Positions 1 through 12,271 are shown, counted from the first letter of the stretch. The stretch is 64,000 nt of DNA from Prostheceraeus crozeri (GCA_907163375.1 CAJQUW010003149.1:124001-188000), one strand, 5' to 3'. Notes: generated from the letters alone by a model not told the origin. A program made the numbers and translations.

Positions 1-1441
1 CATGTTCCACCAATCGTTCCATGAGATCTTGCGATCTTCAACTTCCCTGCTGAGCCATCTTCTTTGCTGCCTCAGTTGCACTGTCAGGGTAGGTCTCTTC
101 TCTTTTCGAAGGTTCGTTCATCATTCTCTCGTAACTTCCTTCCCTGATCGCCCTCTCTCATTTCAGAACAAAACTTGTCTCTCTTCTCCATACCGATACC
201 TCTCCTGCCGTTTTGGACAACTGCCATTACCTTTTTGTGCTTTGCATAGAGCTGATGGAAGACATGATAGACTGGACTGGACTAGAATCGACAACAGCTG
301 TTTGTTGATGTTAATTTCAGCCGCTCGTCTATGCGCCGATTGGTAGATCTGTAGAAGAAGCAAATTACTGAAACATGCAGGAGCTGTAGATCCATGCCAT
401 AAGGCGATTTATTGTAAGCTATTTTGTCAAAATGCTATTATTAATAAAAACAAATGATGATAATCGCGAATCCTTGCTTCACCAATCAGTTGCCGTGACA
501 TTCCTATTGTCAACCATTGGAAGGCGCTATCGCTTAGGTACCGCTGTCATGATGTCCACGGTGTTCTATTGCTTTCAATGTAAGCATGGAGTAAGTATAG
601 TAGGTAGAGTGTCGACTCAAAAAAGTATCTGCATACAGTGAAGATTTTGATATGAAAATATTCTGTTTTTTGCGGAGATTACGTTCCTGTGGTCCAAATA
701 ATTATTTGAGCAGTTTTTAAAAAGCTAAATTTTTGCAAATTCATGTGCTACCGACATGAAGCCCCTTTACAAGTAGCATGAAAGGTTGAATGAAAAGTTG
801 AATATCAAAAGGAATGAGTATTTGCTAGCAAGCATCTTACTTAAGCGGAAATTAAAGTGATTATCAAGGGAATTTCATAAACTGCATTGCAATGGAAATC
901 TTCATGAAAAAGTCGAGATTTTGTGCTTCCTTGGCTGAAGTTTCAAGTTTTCAATTCAATTTTCACCAGCATGATTTTATGATTCACTAAATTCATGTTT
1001 CATTTCTTGAATCTGAATAGAGATGTGGACCTATTTACATCCTTCAAAGTTAATTGAAATCATTGTCTATGATTATGTCGTTTTAATCCACCAGCGGCAG
1101 GCTGCTTGTGACATGATCACGCTTAAAAGAAAACTCTTGCGGTTCAGTATGATAGCAACCTATCGAATTGCCAATTTAACAAACATTACCTCTCCATTAC
1201 TGTCACGATACGGAGGATTTATAAGAAGCTATTATTCCTTATGCATCTACTATCATGATCAATCAATTACGTGTTAATTTCTTCAAAACTGAAAAAAATC
1301 GCATATCCCACATTTGGTATCAACACCCAACTGTATTCACCTCGAGTTCATTTGATGAAATCGAAACTGTGTACACATTGAGGATTTAGTAAATGCTGAG
1401 TTGCTACTCCATCTAATATACTTACTCTATAGTGTCTGTTC
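1..1441. other. No recognisable gene or element
   Basis: Open frames here are short, low in complexity and show no recognisable domain. I see no RNA gene, tandem repeat or terminal inverted repeat. The stretch ends where an old LINE relic becomes recognisable. Confidence 0.4.
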
Positions 1442-2453
1442 TAGTCCTTTATTATTATGGCATGCACCATTCCATCATCTTCTGTCATTATAACCCCAAA
1501 AGGTAGACCGTACATCACACCTTATCTCAAGTTGCTTATTAATAGCGCTGGTCTTATTGTCGTCACGGTAATTACGCACAAATACAGTCAGTTGAGCACC
1601 AAGATAAAAAGCCTATTGAAAAAGGGAAAGTTGAGATGGGCAACGCGTGCACAGAATGGGTCAAAAGATGTATGGAAGGTTGTAAATGAGATAAAAGGAA
1701 CAAAATCCTCTAGATAATCATCGATAGATTCTATTTTGAATTCCTATTCATCGATTGGAGAAGCCGTAGAGGATATCAACGCTTGTTTCTTAAACAAACA
1801 AATTCAAAGATCTGGTCTTGTGATTCCCGATGCACCTGTGGAGGATGAATGGAGACTAGTCATTGAGGTAGATCACGTGTATAAACTACTACTATCGTTG
1901 AAAGCTCATTCTGTCCCGGGCCGAGATGATATTCCGATCATTCTTTACAAGAAAGCGGCTCACATTTTAACAGCCCCATTGAGCCACATAATTAATGTTT
2001 CGATCATCACTCGTCGTTTCCCAGGTGCGTGGAAGGAAAGCGTAAAGCGTTGTCACACCTATCCCGAAGACGCTCCCAGTATCAAAAGATGAACTTCGCC
2101 CATTCTCCCTTTTGCCTACTTTTTCTAAAGTTTGTGAGAGAGCAATACTCCAGTCCGGTGTATCATCAGAACTTCGGCGGGTTTTAGGTCCTTTTCAATT
2201 AGGGAATGTACCTCAATCATCCCCATCTGCTGCCTTAATATGCATCCACGACAGAATTACATTAGCATTGAATATGAGGTTGACTACAGGCGTTGTTTTG
2301 ATAACTTATGACTATACCAACTTGGGCATCTCCTAGTTACTCCGTGGTGTACGGTTGTGTGAAGAACGTGCTCCTGCTTCGTTTTTGAAAACCCTTCCTA
2401 CGTCTAAACTACGAATCTTTGGCGTATGATACATCGTGTCCACCCTCAACTAC
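1442..2453 (+). mobile_element. LINE-A, 5' part (decayed non-LTR retrotransposon)
   Basis: Broken frames from about 1490 to 2450 read as the reverse transcriptase (RT) region of a Jockey/CR1-like LINE. There is a K/R-rich segment before the RT, a GRDDIPIILYKK block (the usual SxGPDGIP motif), then LSHIINVSI and RRFPGAWKE, then a decayed stretch ending near STLNY. Stops and frameshifts occur at about 1717, 2092 and 2336. The 5' end with endonuclease and ORF1 is absent. The element stops at about 2453 and resumes at 6491 with the next RT motif, so it was split by LINE-B. It cannot produce a working enzyme. Confidence 0.7.
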
Positions 2454-2931
2454 GTATCGTGATCATTCACTGTTATTCTCCCTTCAAACTGCTCAGCGGA
2501 ACTGCTCATTCATCTGCTCCAAGTTCTACTCAATTTCCTACTGCTCCCCATTGATCCTGCATTCTGATTGGTCCTCGTCGGCTTTCCTTTCTGCGTGCGA
2601 TCTCTTGTCGGAATTCTGCTGTCACAGACATCATCGCTCTCTTATCTCCACACGTATTCTACTGCTGGGTGGCTCTCTCTTTGTCGCGTTGCTTAGTGAC
2701 GTCTACCCTTGCCGGTAAGCCGCTGCTGCTTCTGCCCATAGCACGCGTCACTTCAGTCGGACAGCTGACGCAGCGGATTTCCCTTCCCTCAGGAATTAGT
2801 GGTAGGAGGATGATGAACACTTAGAACACTCCAGTCGTGTGGCTTCAGTTCCTGCCTGTGATCCCAGTGCCCTGAGTTCGATTCCTTTTCGAGTTAATTT
2901 TTGTGGCGTCTAAGCTTGTATTTTCTCGATC

Positions 2932-3701
2932 ATGTCGGAGAGTTTGTCAGTATCAGAATTCCGCAAGATGTCTGCTTCCGAGATTGGAAAACTTTCAAAA
3001 GCCAAGCTGACTTCAGCTCTTCTGAGTGCTGTCGATTCCATCGAGAAAAGTGAAAAGGAAATTCTTACTCTCAAAGACTTGAAAGTTGCCCTTGATGATG
3101 CTATCTGCAGCATCAAGAATGATGTCGCTCAACAAACAGAGCAAAAGCTGAAAGAGCTTGAGGAGACTTTCGTGAAGAGAATGAACGAAATGCATGTTTC
3201 TCTAACCTCAGGAATAGAGGAGACTCTAACAAGTCATGTTGACAGAAGCTGCAATCACTAAAGTCGTCAATGGAATCTGACATAATTTCTGAAATTGAGG
3301 ATCGTGAATTTCGGAAAGACAACCTGGTCATTTTTGGTCTACCCGAGCAAAGTGATCCCGAAGTCGATTCTGAGAAAACGATGGAATTGTTGAATTATCT
3401 TGATGATAATTTTGTCGATTCTCATGTTGTCAAGTGTTTCCGAATTGGCAAACCTGGTCATAAACCTCGACCAATAAAGGTGAATTTTCTGCTGTTTGAG
3501 ACGAAGATGAGATTGCTCAAGTGTGGTCCTATGCTGTCAAAATCCTCAGACTATCGGAACGTATATATCAAGCCTGACCTTACAAAGAAAGCAACAGAAC
3601 GAAGAGAAAGAGCTACTCAAGAACTGAAGCGACGAAGGAGGAATGGTGAAAAAGTCGTTATACGCAAAGGAAAAATCGTGCAAAGCTTGTCTAGCGTTTA
3701 G
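2932..3701 (+). pseudogene. LINE-B ORF1 (coiled-coil RNA-binding protein), frameshifted
   Basis: The first frame runs 2932-3261 and the second 3270-3701. The N-terminal part is rich in K/E/S and heptad-like (KSEKEILTLKDLKVALDD), suggesting a coiled coil. The second part begins with DREFRKDNLVIFGLPE, followed by VVKCFRIGKPGHKPRPIKV, which resembles the RRM-like domain of LINE ORF1 proteins. It ends in a basic R/K tail. In intact LINEs this protein packages element RNA. A frameshift near 3262 separates the halves, so no full product is expected. Confidence 0.65.
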
Positions 3702-3724
3702 CAGTAGTGGTAAAGGTTCTGAAA

Positions 3725-6350
3725 ATGTGTCCATATCTCGTGCACCGAAAATTTTAATGATGAACGCTCATCAATTGTTTCTTCTGGGAAAATGGACGAT
3801 ATTCGCATTCACTGTGCCACCTTGAAGCCAGATATTGTGATAATCACTGAATCTTGGCTAAGTAATGTGCATGACAGTTGCCTTTTCAATATAGATGGTT
3901 ACTTCCATGTTTCGATGTGATAGAAAGAATCGTATAGGTGGTGGAGTAGCTGTGTGGGTTACGTCTGAACTCCAAGTTTCCATTTTTGAAATTAATGCTT
4001 ATCCATCATTTTGTGAATGTCTGTTTCTAAAAATAATAATTGATTCTGAAATCATAAATTTGTTGGCTATATATGTACCTCCTCGTATTGTTTCACATCA
4101 TAAAGAGCTGAACGATTTTGTAATTGATGTTTAGACAGTATGACTGAAAATCAATCATTCCCAAACGTGATTATAGGAGGTGATTTGAACGAATTTTGAC
4201 TCATCCATTTTAAAGCGCAGTTTTGATCTTTTTAACAAGGTCTGTGATCCAACTCGTTTTGAGTCCACGTTAGATATTTTTCTCGTGAGTAGAACTTTGA
4301 GTGAAAATTACGGATCTGCTGAAGTTGGGCCCTCGCTATTCAGTAATCGTAGAGCCTCTCATTGCTCTGTTTTGTTAAATCCATTTGTAACCAAGGTCGA
4401 TACTCATGATTTCTGCGTTCGTAAACTTTTTGACTTGAGAAGTTCAAATGTGCAACATTTTTTATCTGCTCTGTGTGAAAGTTCCTTTCAATGTGTCTAT
4501 GAAGCTGATGATGTTGATAGCAAAGTTGAACGGTTTTACTCAGTTTTTCTTGATTGTCTGTTTAGCTGCATACCAATCAAAGAAGTTCTCATTTCAAAGA
4601 GAGACAAGCCGTGGATGACTCCATTAGCAAAGGATTGTATTAATCGCAGATGGCAGGCGTACCGAAATCGTGATTTTCAGGAGTACAACAGACTTAAGCA
4701 AAATTGCAAAGAAATTATAAAGGCCTGTAAAGAAAATTGGGTGAAAAGGTCGAAGCAAACATCGAGAGATATTTGGTCCATAGTAGCCCACTACAAGGGC
4801 AAGCAAGCAAATAAAAACACTGTGGAATCACTAATTTCTCAATTTTCGTCTGTTGAATATGCTGTTGACGAAATCAATCGTGTATTTGTGAACAAATTTT
4901 GTGTCTCTCAACCTATAGAATTTGATTTTGATGACAGTTGGTGTCCTCTATCTGACCCTGTTGAAGTTTTCGGCTATCTGGAGAAATTGTCCGTCAATAA
5001 GTCTTCTGGAGCTGATTGTATTCCCAACCGAATTTATAAGATTAGTGCCCCATTTATTGCTGAACCGCTGTGTCATATTATCAACTCGTCTGTTTTGCTG
5101 CGCTATGTTCCAGCAGCTTTCAAATCTTGTGTTGTAGTTCCTGTGCCGAAGAAATCTAAAGTTTCTGTTGAAAATTTGAGGCCCATTACAATATCAAGTG
5201 TGCCATGCAAGCTTTTGGAGAGACATGTGTTGTCATGTATGTATTCTAAAATAACTAGCTGTATTCCTGACTTTCAGTTTGCCTACAAGCCTCAATCCGA
5301 TTGTACATCAGCCTTGATTACGATTCATAATTATGTTACTGAGATGCTTGATTCTGACAATGTCACATCTGTCATGTTAATAGCTTTCGATTTTTCATGT
5401 GCTTTCGACAGGGTTCGTCATGACATTTTGGTTGCCAAGTTGCAGGCTCTTGGCTTTTCCCTCAGGTTTCATTTGTTGGACTATCTCCTATCTTCAGGAT
5501 AGGTACCAAAGTGTTCGTCTTCGTGAATGTTTTAGCAGTAGCCGGTGTGTGTCCAGTGGTTGTCCTCAAGGATCCCTTCTGGGACCATTTTTGTTTGTCC
5601 TATACTGTTTTGACATAGCTACCGCCAATCAAACGACAAAGATTGTACAATATGCTGATGATGTAAATTTGATTGTACCTTTGACTAAAAACGATTATAA
5701 TATAACAGATCGCGTTTTCGACGAATTTCTCTGTTTGGAGAAGTGGTGCTCTGAGAATGATCTTATGTTGAATAAGAGCAAGACCAAGATTGTTCATTTT
5801 AAAAAGAAAAATTATGCATGTAATGACGCTTTTCTTGACTTATCCAAAATTTATTGTTGATGAAGCAAAAGTGTTAGGTGTTGTATGGGACGATAATTTA
5901 AGCTGGTCCAGACATTTTCGTGAAGTGGAGTCGAAATGTTCTCAGCGTATATATTTATTGAAATCACTCAAGTTTACTTTGTGTCATGACGATTTATGGA
6001 CCGTGTATTACAATGTTATAGAAAAGCTTATGTTGTATTCAGCTCCTTTGTTTGGTGTACTTAGCAGTGATGTAAAGGTGATGATGAAACGTATATTCAG
6101 ACGATGCAAGAGAACTATTTGTAGAAAAGATTGTGCATGCTCTAACAACTTTGAATCATTTTCTATCAAAAGACTACAATCATTTGAGACATTGTATAAG
6201 AGTTCTGTGAGTCCAACGCATCCACTAAATGTGCTTATACCACCAACTAGCTTGAGACGCATTAATGTACCTTTCTGTAAAACTACTCGTAGACAGAATT
6301 GCTTTCCAATTTCGTATCTGCTACATTTGAATGGACACTTTCGACCGTGA
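3725..6350 (+). pseudogene. LINE-B ORF2: endonuclease and reverse transcriptase, broken
   Basis: An AP-endonuclease-like start reads KPDIVIITESWLS and then RIGGGVAVWV (3800-3960), followed by a GGDLNEF block (about 4170), with stops at 4134 and near 4198. The RT frame 4285-5502 contains KSSGADCIPNRIYK, ENLRPITISSV, FAYKPQSDCTSALI and motif A as FDFSCAFDRVRHD. A frameshift near 5490 leads to motif B (SGCPQGSLLGP) and motif C (QYADDVNLI) in 5399-5860. A second frameshift near 5850 leads to VLGVVWDDNLSW in 5790-6350. The catalytic aspartates of motifs A and C are present, but the frame is broken at least three times. Confidence 0.8.
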
Positions 6351-6472
6351 TAACTTTCAGCATTTTCTTTGGTGTTTATTTTGTGTACCTGCAAGATTCA
6401 CTTGTAATTTGATTTTTGTAACTGTTCATGTTGTAATTTTTTGATTCTCATTCGGTTCAAATATACATATTC

Positions 6473-6490
6473 TCTCTCTCTCTCTCTCTA
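6473..6490. repeat. (CT)n run at the LINE-B 3' end
   Basis: A pure CT dinucleotide run closes the LINE-B 3' untranslated region, directly before the resumed LINE-A sequence. Confidence 0.85.
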
Positions 6491-6581
6491 GTTAAGTCTG
6501 GAATACCACAGGGATCCGTGTTTGGACCTTATTTATTTATTCTGGCGATTAGTTCTCTCCATCAACGACTATCGTGAAATA
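6491..6581 (+). mobile_element. LINE-A, middle fragment (RT motif B)
   Basis: Reads VKSGIPQGSVFGPYLFILAIS, the RT motif B region expected after the point where LINE-A breaks off near 2453. It ends in a TA at 6580-6581, the mariner target site. Confidence 0.75.
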
Positions 6582-6755
6582 AAGGGTGGCGCACGTAAAC
6601 CGCCAGATTTTAAACTTTTATTACTCCTCAAATATTCATCCGATCGTCATGAAATTTCGACTCACACTAGTTTGGCGTATAGGATTTATGATGATTATAC
6701 CTGTTATACTGAGAATTGTCAGAAAATTCTGATTCTATTGACCGAATGACTTGTA
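6582..6755 (+). repeat. Left TIR of mariner
   Basis: Matches the reverse complement of 8143-8315 with few differences. Confidence 0.88.
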
Positions 6756-6928
6756 CTCATTTTGTTGACATCGAAAATCTAGATCAAGTTAATTAACTTA
6801 ACATGAATCGTATTCTGCACAACGAATTGTGCGTACTCTTGAAGTGAATATTGTTCAGTTACTTCCATGTCATATAAAATACCATTCGACGATTAAATCA
6901 CTATCTGAAAAGAATCGAACATAGAAGA

Positions 6929-7978
6929 ATGGATGATTATTCGGTTGCAGAACGAGCAAAATGCGCGGCTTGGCACGAATGGCTCAAGAGTCCAGTGTAC
7001 GTACAGAGGCTTTATCATTCAGAGTATGGCAAGAACGCGAGAGCACCGGATGCCCGTGCCATAAAGCGGTGGCACACAAACTTGTTGACCAGTGGTAGTG
7101 TGGTGACTGTCAAGTGGGACCGGTCATCTTCTGAACGAACGGAGCAGAATGTGGAACGAGTTGTGCATCACTTCGAGGAGGACCCAAACACATCTACCCG
7201 TCGTGCATCTACTGTTCTTCAAGTGAGTCGCCGCACTATCCAACGCATCCTCCATGACTATGGATGGCATCCGTACAAGGTCCAGGTGGTGCAGCGATTA
7301 CACGAAGAAGATCTGGATACCGAATGGAGTTCGCAGAACAGGAGCTACAGCGCATCCAAGCCAACCCGAGCCATTTAGTGGAACTAACCTGGTCCGATGA
7401 AGCTCACTTCCATCTGGATGGTGGTGTGAATCGCCACAATAGTCGTTATTGGGCCAACCAGAACCCTCACTGGATCAAGCAAGAGTCTATGCACTCGCCA
7501 CGCACCACCGTCTGGGCCGCAATCAGCCAATCAGGTATCTAAGGACCGTTCTTCTTCGACACCTCTGTCAACAAGGATCGGTATCTCAAGATGCTACAGG
7601 AGGAATTTTGGCCAGCGGTGCAGTCGGACAGAAGATGCAGGAGCATCATATTCAGGCAGGATGGTGCACCTCCACACTGGGGACTTCCTGTGCGTGAGTG
7701 GTTAAACAAGAAGATGCCTAACAGATGGATGGGACGTGGATCTCCTAACATGCCCTGGCCACCGCGTTCACCTGACGCCTTGCGATTTCTTCTTGTGGGA
7801 TTTTGTCAAGTCCAAGGTTTACCATACACGGCCAACATCCATGCAAGACCTGAAGGACCGCATCATACAAGCATTTCAAGAAGTGACAACTGAGATGTGT
7901 CGAGAAACTGCTCTGGCCTACCAAAAGCGACTCGAATCCGTCCTCGAGAATGGAGGAGGACACGTTGAAGTTCGATGA
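6929..7978 (+). pseudogene. Mariner-like transposase, frameshifted
   Basis: Begins at an ATG at 6929 with a DUF4817-like helix-turn-helix region (YSVAERAKCAAWHEWLKS and later RRASTVLQVSRRTIQRIL). The catalytic core follows in three frames: WSDEAHFHLDGGVN (about 7393), FRQDGAPPHWGLPVREWL (about 7650), and PPRSPD followed in another frame by LTPCDFFLWDFVKS (about 7770). The spacing between the second and third acidic residues is about 37, as in the maT/DD37 groups, although a frameshift sits there. Breaks near 7320, 7540 and 7785 make it inactive. In an active element this enzyme cuts and pastes the element at TA sites. Confidence 0.85.
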
Positions 7979-8142
7979 CTACTAACACTTTTTTCTTATG
8001 TTTTTCATTTAATAAATGTTTTCTGTGACATTTACCTTAATTTGTTTTGGTCATTATTGATAAAGACGTGGGGGAAATAAAGGGAAAAGTTTATCATTAA
8101 ATTTTACATGTTAAGATACATTGTTGGTATGTCAATTTTATT

Positions 8143-8315
8143 ACATGTCATTCGGTCAATAGAATAAGAATTTTCTGACAATTCTCAGTATAACAGGTAT
8201 AATCATCATAAATCCTATATGCCAAACTAGGATGAGTCGAAATTTCATGACGACCGGATGAATATTTGAGGAGTAATAAAAGTTTAAAATCTGGCGGTTT
8301 ACGTGCGCCACCTTG
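8143..8315 (-). repeat. Right TIR of mariner
   Basis: Reverse complement of the left end, finishing GCGCCACCTTG before the TA duplication. Confidence 0.88.
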
Positions 8316-8790
8316 TACATTGACGATTGTACTTTTGTCGTTCCTATTTCAGACAACGATATCGCTAATTGTCTACAAGAACATCAAAACATGACTGATT
8401 GGTCCTTGTCTATTGGTCTGAACCCTAATGTGAGAAAGTGTAAATAGCTGTGAATCCCCGCATTTAAACTCTCCCAATATACCGAATATATCTAAAGTTA
8501 CGGAAGTCAAAATTCTCGGCGTCTCTTTTACATCTGACCTCAGGTGGAGCAACAGTGGACCTCAAGTATGTTAACAGTATTGCTTCTAAACGAATGTACG
8601 CTGTCAGAGTTTTGAGACCACTGCTCGGCCGATCCGATATGGTGCGCATCTATAACGGATTGATACTATCAATTGAGCATTGTTCGGGACTGATGATTGG
8701 CAAAAACAAAGTTTTTATTTGATAGAATGTATATGTCGGATGCTGGAAAGAAATTTCCATCTTGAGATCGAATGAGATGATGCAGGTGTC
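8316..8790 (+). mobile_element. LINE-A, 3' part
   Basis: Resumes RT motif C as DDCTFVVPISDNDIANC, then DWSLSIGLNPNVRKCK and a KILGVSFTSDLRWS block (about 8500-8550), the region after the YxDD motif in Jockey/CR1 RTs. It is heavily decayed. The 3' end is not sharply defined and runs almost to the stop codon of the neighbouring LRR gene on the opposite strand. Confidence 0.7.
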
Positions 8791-8795
8791 TTTGG

Positions 8796-9770
8796 TTAAG
8801 AAATCAAACATCCTTTCTTAGCGCAACGAAATCGTCTCTTGTTTCTAGTCAGAACTCCGATATCACAGTGCTGACTGGCAGGCGATCTAGGATTGAAGAA
8901 AGCGTCCCAATGATCATAGACACGCAGAGCACATTTGTCACTACACAAACGCGCCTCCATCGGCTGGTGTTTTAATCCAAGAAAATCCTCCGGGAAGACA
9001 ACAATGCTGAACTGTGTCTCCTTGATGACCTCCTGACACTGTTCACAGACATGGATCCGACGGTTGTTGCAGACTGCCTCTATCAGGAGCTCTGGGATGA
9101 AGGAGCGCTGAGTATTGAAGATGGCCCCGGAGGCCAGGGCCTTCTCTTCCGCTAGGATTTGAAGTGAAGGGACACACGTGGATGATTCCAGAGCCTGTTC
9201 TGTGGTCCGCTCCGCGAAGGGTGTCCTGATGAGGCGATAATTGGCGTCAAACATGTTGGGTTTGCGGAGGACGGTCTTCAGCTTCGGTAAATGTGTGAGA
9301 ATGAAGGGGAGAGAGGTGAAACAATTGTATCTAAGGTCTATCTCTTCCAATAACACGCAGAATCTGAGCCCATGCGGCAGCATAGAAAGCGAATTGGAAT
9401 GAATGGAGAACGATTGGAGGTTATAGAGAAGACCAATACTGTTGTTGATATGAGGGTTCGACAACATGTTATCTTCTAATGAGAGAACACGAACGTTGCT
9501 CATAGTACAGATGAGGCGGAAGGAGATGCATTTCGAATCACTGGTCATTGACTTCAATGCGGAATTCATGTACAGATGCGTCACACAGTTGTAATTACTC
9601 TTAGTGTCTCGATAACTTCTGAATAATGCTGATAAGGAATTGCTCTCTTTGGCCAATTTGGAGATGACGACAGTTTCCAAGGACATATTCTTGTCGCCCG
9701 TGTCACTCTCCTGATCTAGAAGATCTGAGCTGTCGGACATGCAGTCGATCACACCTCTACACGAAGCCAT
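8796..9770 (-). CDS. Intronless leucine-rich-repeat protein with C-terminal Cys cluster
   Basis: Uninterrupted 324-codon frame from ATG at 9770 to TAA at 8796-8798. Residues 1-75 carry an acidic N-terminus and no signal peptide. Residues about 85-165 hold short LRRs of the typical kind (VRVLSLEDNMLS, LQSFSIHSNSLSMLP, LEEIDLRYNCFTSLP, PKLKTV). Residues about 240-290 contain CEQCQEVI and later LCSDKCALRVYDHW, two CxxC-like pairs that could bind zinc. This layout recalls intracellular LRR proteins such as LRRC58-like ones, but I cannot confirm orthology. A cytoplasmic scaffold is likely. It converges with LINE-A, whose tail lies just beyond the stop codon. An intact frame beside badly decayed elements suggests selection. 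It could instead be a retrocopy, given the lack of introns. Confidence 0.8.
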   Translation of the reverse strand: MASCRGVIDCMSDSSDLLDQESDTGDKNMSLETVVISKLAKESNSLSALFRSYRDTKSNYNCVTHLYMNSALKSMTSDSKCISFRLICTMSNVRVLSLEDNMLSNPHINNSIGLLYNLQSFSIHSNSLSMLPHGLRFCVLLEEIDLRYNCFTSLPFILTHLPKLKTVLRKPNMFDANYRLIRTPFAERTTEQALESSTCVPSLQILAEEKALASGAIFNTQRSFIPELLIEAVCNNRRIHVCEQCQEVIKETQFSIVVFPEDFLGLKHQPMEARLCSDKCALRVYDHWDAFFNPRSPASQHCDIGVLTRNKRRFRCAKKGCLIS

Positions 9771-12194
9771 TCTGATGGAATTGTCAGCTACCTCACAGAT
9801 AATATGTAGAATATTCTAAATATATTCTCTGCCGGACTTTGAATTTGTCAAGCATGTGATAGTTAGAATACGCTGCATTCTCTCGATACTCTGTCAACTC
9901 CAACGTCTATTGTTGATTACGTAGTTAATGCTTGCGTGTAGAGACATTGTGTCATCATCAAATCAAAGCGATATTCACACCGACCTTCAAGTTGTGTGTG
10001 ACAGAGACAAGGCATTAATTTACTGCGAGCATTAGCTGTGAGATATAATCTGATAATTCTGAATATCAGTAAGATGCTTCATTGATTAGAGAGGCTCCAA
10101 ATCTTCTAATGTATGCTTGGAAGGTGATTATTACCTGAATACTACTGACCAGGGTTAAAAAGCGATGTTTTTGAATATAATGAATGCTTTTTATTCCAAC
10201 ATTTCTCATCGATGTATTAATTTAACTGACCTATAATGGAGCCGTCGACGCCACAGAAAATTTTCAGTCAGTATCTGTTTTTTAGGGAGACACGGCTTTT
10301 CAGAAAAGAAATAGGAGATGAATGAAATTGACTTGATATCATTTCAATACACATCATTTGATTTGAAGATCGACATAGTTCACACATGATAAAAGAGTAA
10401 TATACCTCAGGAGAGCAAACATGAAGAATTCTACTCGTCTGTGAAGTAATGCACAAACATTGAAGTTTGATGAACAATTACTTACAATGTATGTTGCTTC
10501 TTTTGCATAGTTGCATTGTGTTATTGTGTGCTTAATTATTGTCTTGTAGTTCGTGCGTAATAGCCTAGTTGTTTTACACACAACATATCTTAAACCGTAA
10601 GATCTGTAATAGACCGCCACCAGCTATGCTGAGAGGGTGCCGAAGGACTGAAGGGTTTCAATCCAAAATGATTTGTATAAAAACAAGATTACCTTTGAAT
10701 CCAGCTGTATTTTCAATAACTACAGATACGGGAGTTCAATTCATCTAATTATAATGGAAGATGATGTCCTTCAAATAGCCACCGTTTTCTTACTCACAAA
10801 GGGATGCTCTTTTCCCATCACACTCAGTGAAATGAAAGTTGTGAATTTTGACTTTCTTTTGTGATTGATGTTTAGTGTGTCACGCAATCAAATCGGGTCG
10901 AGTAGAGTTAATGTCCGCAGTAATGTTTTTTGCAAATTTTTTGCGATATAATTATGAAATGCCATACAGTTTATAACTTTATCCATTATTTACTCGTTCA
11001 AGGACTCGCAGCGGGTACGTCACAATCTAAAAACGAAAAATGGTTTGTAATTGCGGAATCTTACCTCACACTGGGCAATGCACCTGTAGGGGTAGAGTAC
11101 GAGTATATATTTTTGAAATCGATTCTTAATTTCATTGAAATATTGTGAAGATTACTTGCGCTACACTTTAATTCCTCTGTAATGTTGAGAGGTAAGTAGC
11201 GCATAAATCTTGAAATCTCCACAAACATGAGAAAATCGCAAGCAATTTTCAAAAATATAATGGACATTTAGTTTTTCAAAAATCTCTAATATAGCCTCTA
11301 TTCAATTTATATACGTTCTGTTCTAATTATTTCATATATACTGATGATCACGCCGTATACAAATATTTAGTAGTCATCAACTTTCAGGAATTAGGCCTGG
11401 TGACAAGCAAAATATGGAGATTGGCTTGTTAGATTGAATATTAAGACCACCTCATATAGAGAATAATCTTAATGATCATCAGCCGCACGGCTAAGCCAGG
11501 ATAAATAAACGAAGAGCAACATATTGTGGAGTCTTCAACTTGTTCAGCCATTTTAGATATTTTAAGGCTAGTTTGGGATATTCCGATCCGTACTAACATT
11601 CGTACTGGCCTTTGTAGGGCGAAATGCAGTGTCTACTGCTACCAAGGATCTCTCGTGCTTAAATTTCTCAAGTCTGAGGACATCTTTCTATACAGTATTA
11701 CATCATGATTGTCGATTTTTGGCACTGCAACAATGAAATCGGAGGTGCGTATTATACTAGCTAAAATTACAAAGCACATTAGTGTGAGTCATTGTCAGTG
11801 CAAAAGATAACTGATGCAGAGGGCGGCATAAAAAATGTGACTCAATTTTAAGGTATAGCATGACTTTCTAATTATCAAACAGAAATTAACAAATAATAAG
11901 GTCTCATTTTGAAGACAATACACATCTTTATTACCATAATTAACATTGCAATGACTACATTTGAGGATGGGAGTGTAATGTTAATGATACCGTGCATGCA
12001 ACGCAGAAGAACTCGAAAGCCAAGAAACTACCTACAGTAGATGAAAAGAATTATGACTGTGACTGTGACTACGACAGTGTCAATTATTTTAGTCATAACC
12101 TCTGTGTGCACACTGGAAAAGGGGGCAGTCCAACGCAAAACGAGTTTGGACTTGGAGAAAGAGTTGTTTTGGGTCTCATCAAATCTTTAGTACC
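9771..12194. other. Gene-free stretch
   Basis: AT-rich, with no recognisable coding region, tandem array or element ends. The upstream region of the LRR gene must lie in the first part, but no convincing TATA box or initiator could be picked out by eye. Confidence 0.4.
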
Positions 12195-12270
12195 AGAGTT
12201 GGAAAAGTCGGAATTGGAATTGGAATTGACGATATTCAAATCTACTGGAATTGGAATTGACCCTGATAAA
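12195..12270 (+). repeat. GGAATT-rich simple repeat, copy 1
   Basis: Imperfect repeats of GGAATT/TGGAAT. The same motif recurs at 13227-13355. The stretch lies within an open frame (11992-12381) that shows no known domain. Confidence 0.6.
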
Positions 12271-12271
12271 C

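Larger units (their letters stand above)
2454..6490 (+). mobile_element. LINE-B, near full-length CR1/Jockey-like retrotransposon
   Basis: About 4.0 kb between two halves of LINE-A. The order is a 5' untranslated region of about 480 bp, ORF1 (about 2932-3701), and ORF2 with an AP-like endonuclease (about 3725-4280) and RT (4285-6350). A 3' untranslated region of about 110 bp ends in a (CT)n run. RT motifs are intact in spelling but spread over three frames. Both ends are set by where the LINE-A reading resumes, so they may be off by a few bases. A short tandem repeat at the 3' end is typical of CR1-type LINEs. Clade assignment is by eye. Confidence 0.8.
6582..8315 (+). mobile_element. Complete mariner-type DNA transposon (1,734 bp)
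   Basis: Bounded by TA dinucleotides (6580-6581 and 8316-8317), the usual Tc1/mariner target duplication. The terminal inverted repeats (TIRs) are long, about 174 bp (6582-6755 and about 8143-8315), starting with AAGGGTGGCGCACGTAAACC and its near-perfect complement. Joining the flanks across the element restores a KYIDD catalytic motif of the LINE-A RT. It therefore inserted cleanly into LINE-A after LINE-A was already in place. Confidence 0.92.

Noticed and set aside
2863..2886. GAGTTCGATTCC as a tRNA box B
   Set aside because: No matching box A or cloverleaf nearby. It lies in the LINE-B 5' untranslated region and may be coincidence.
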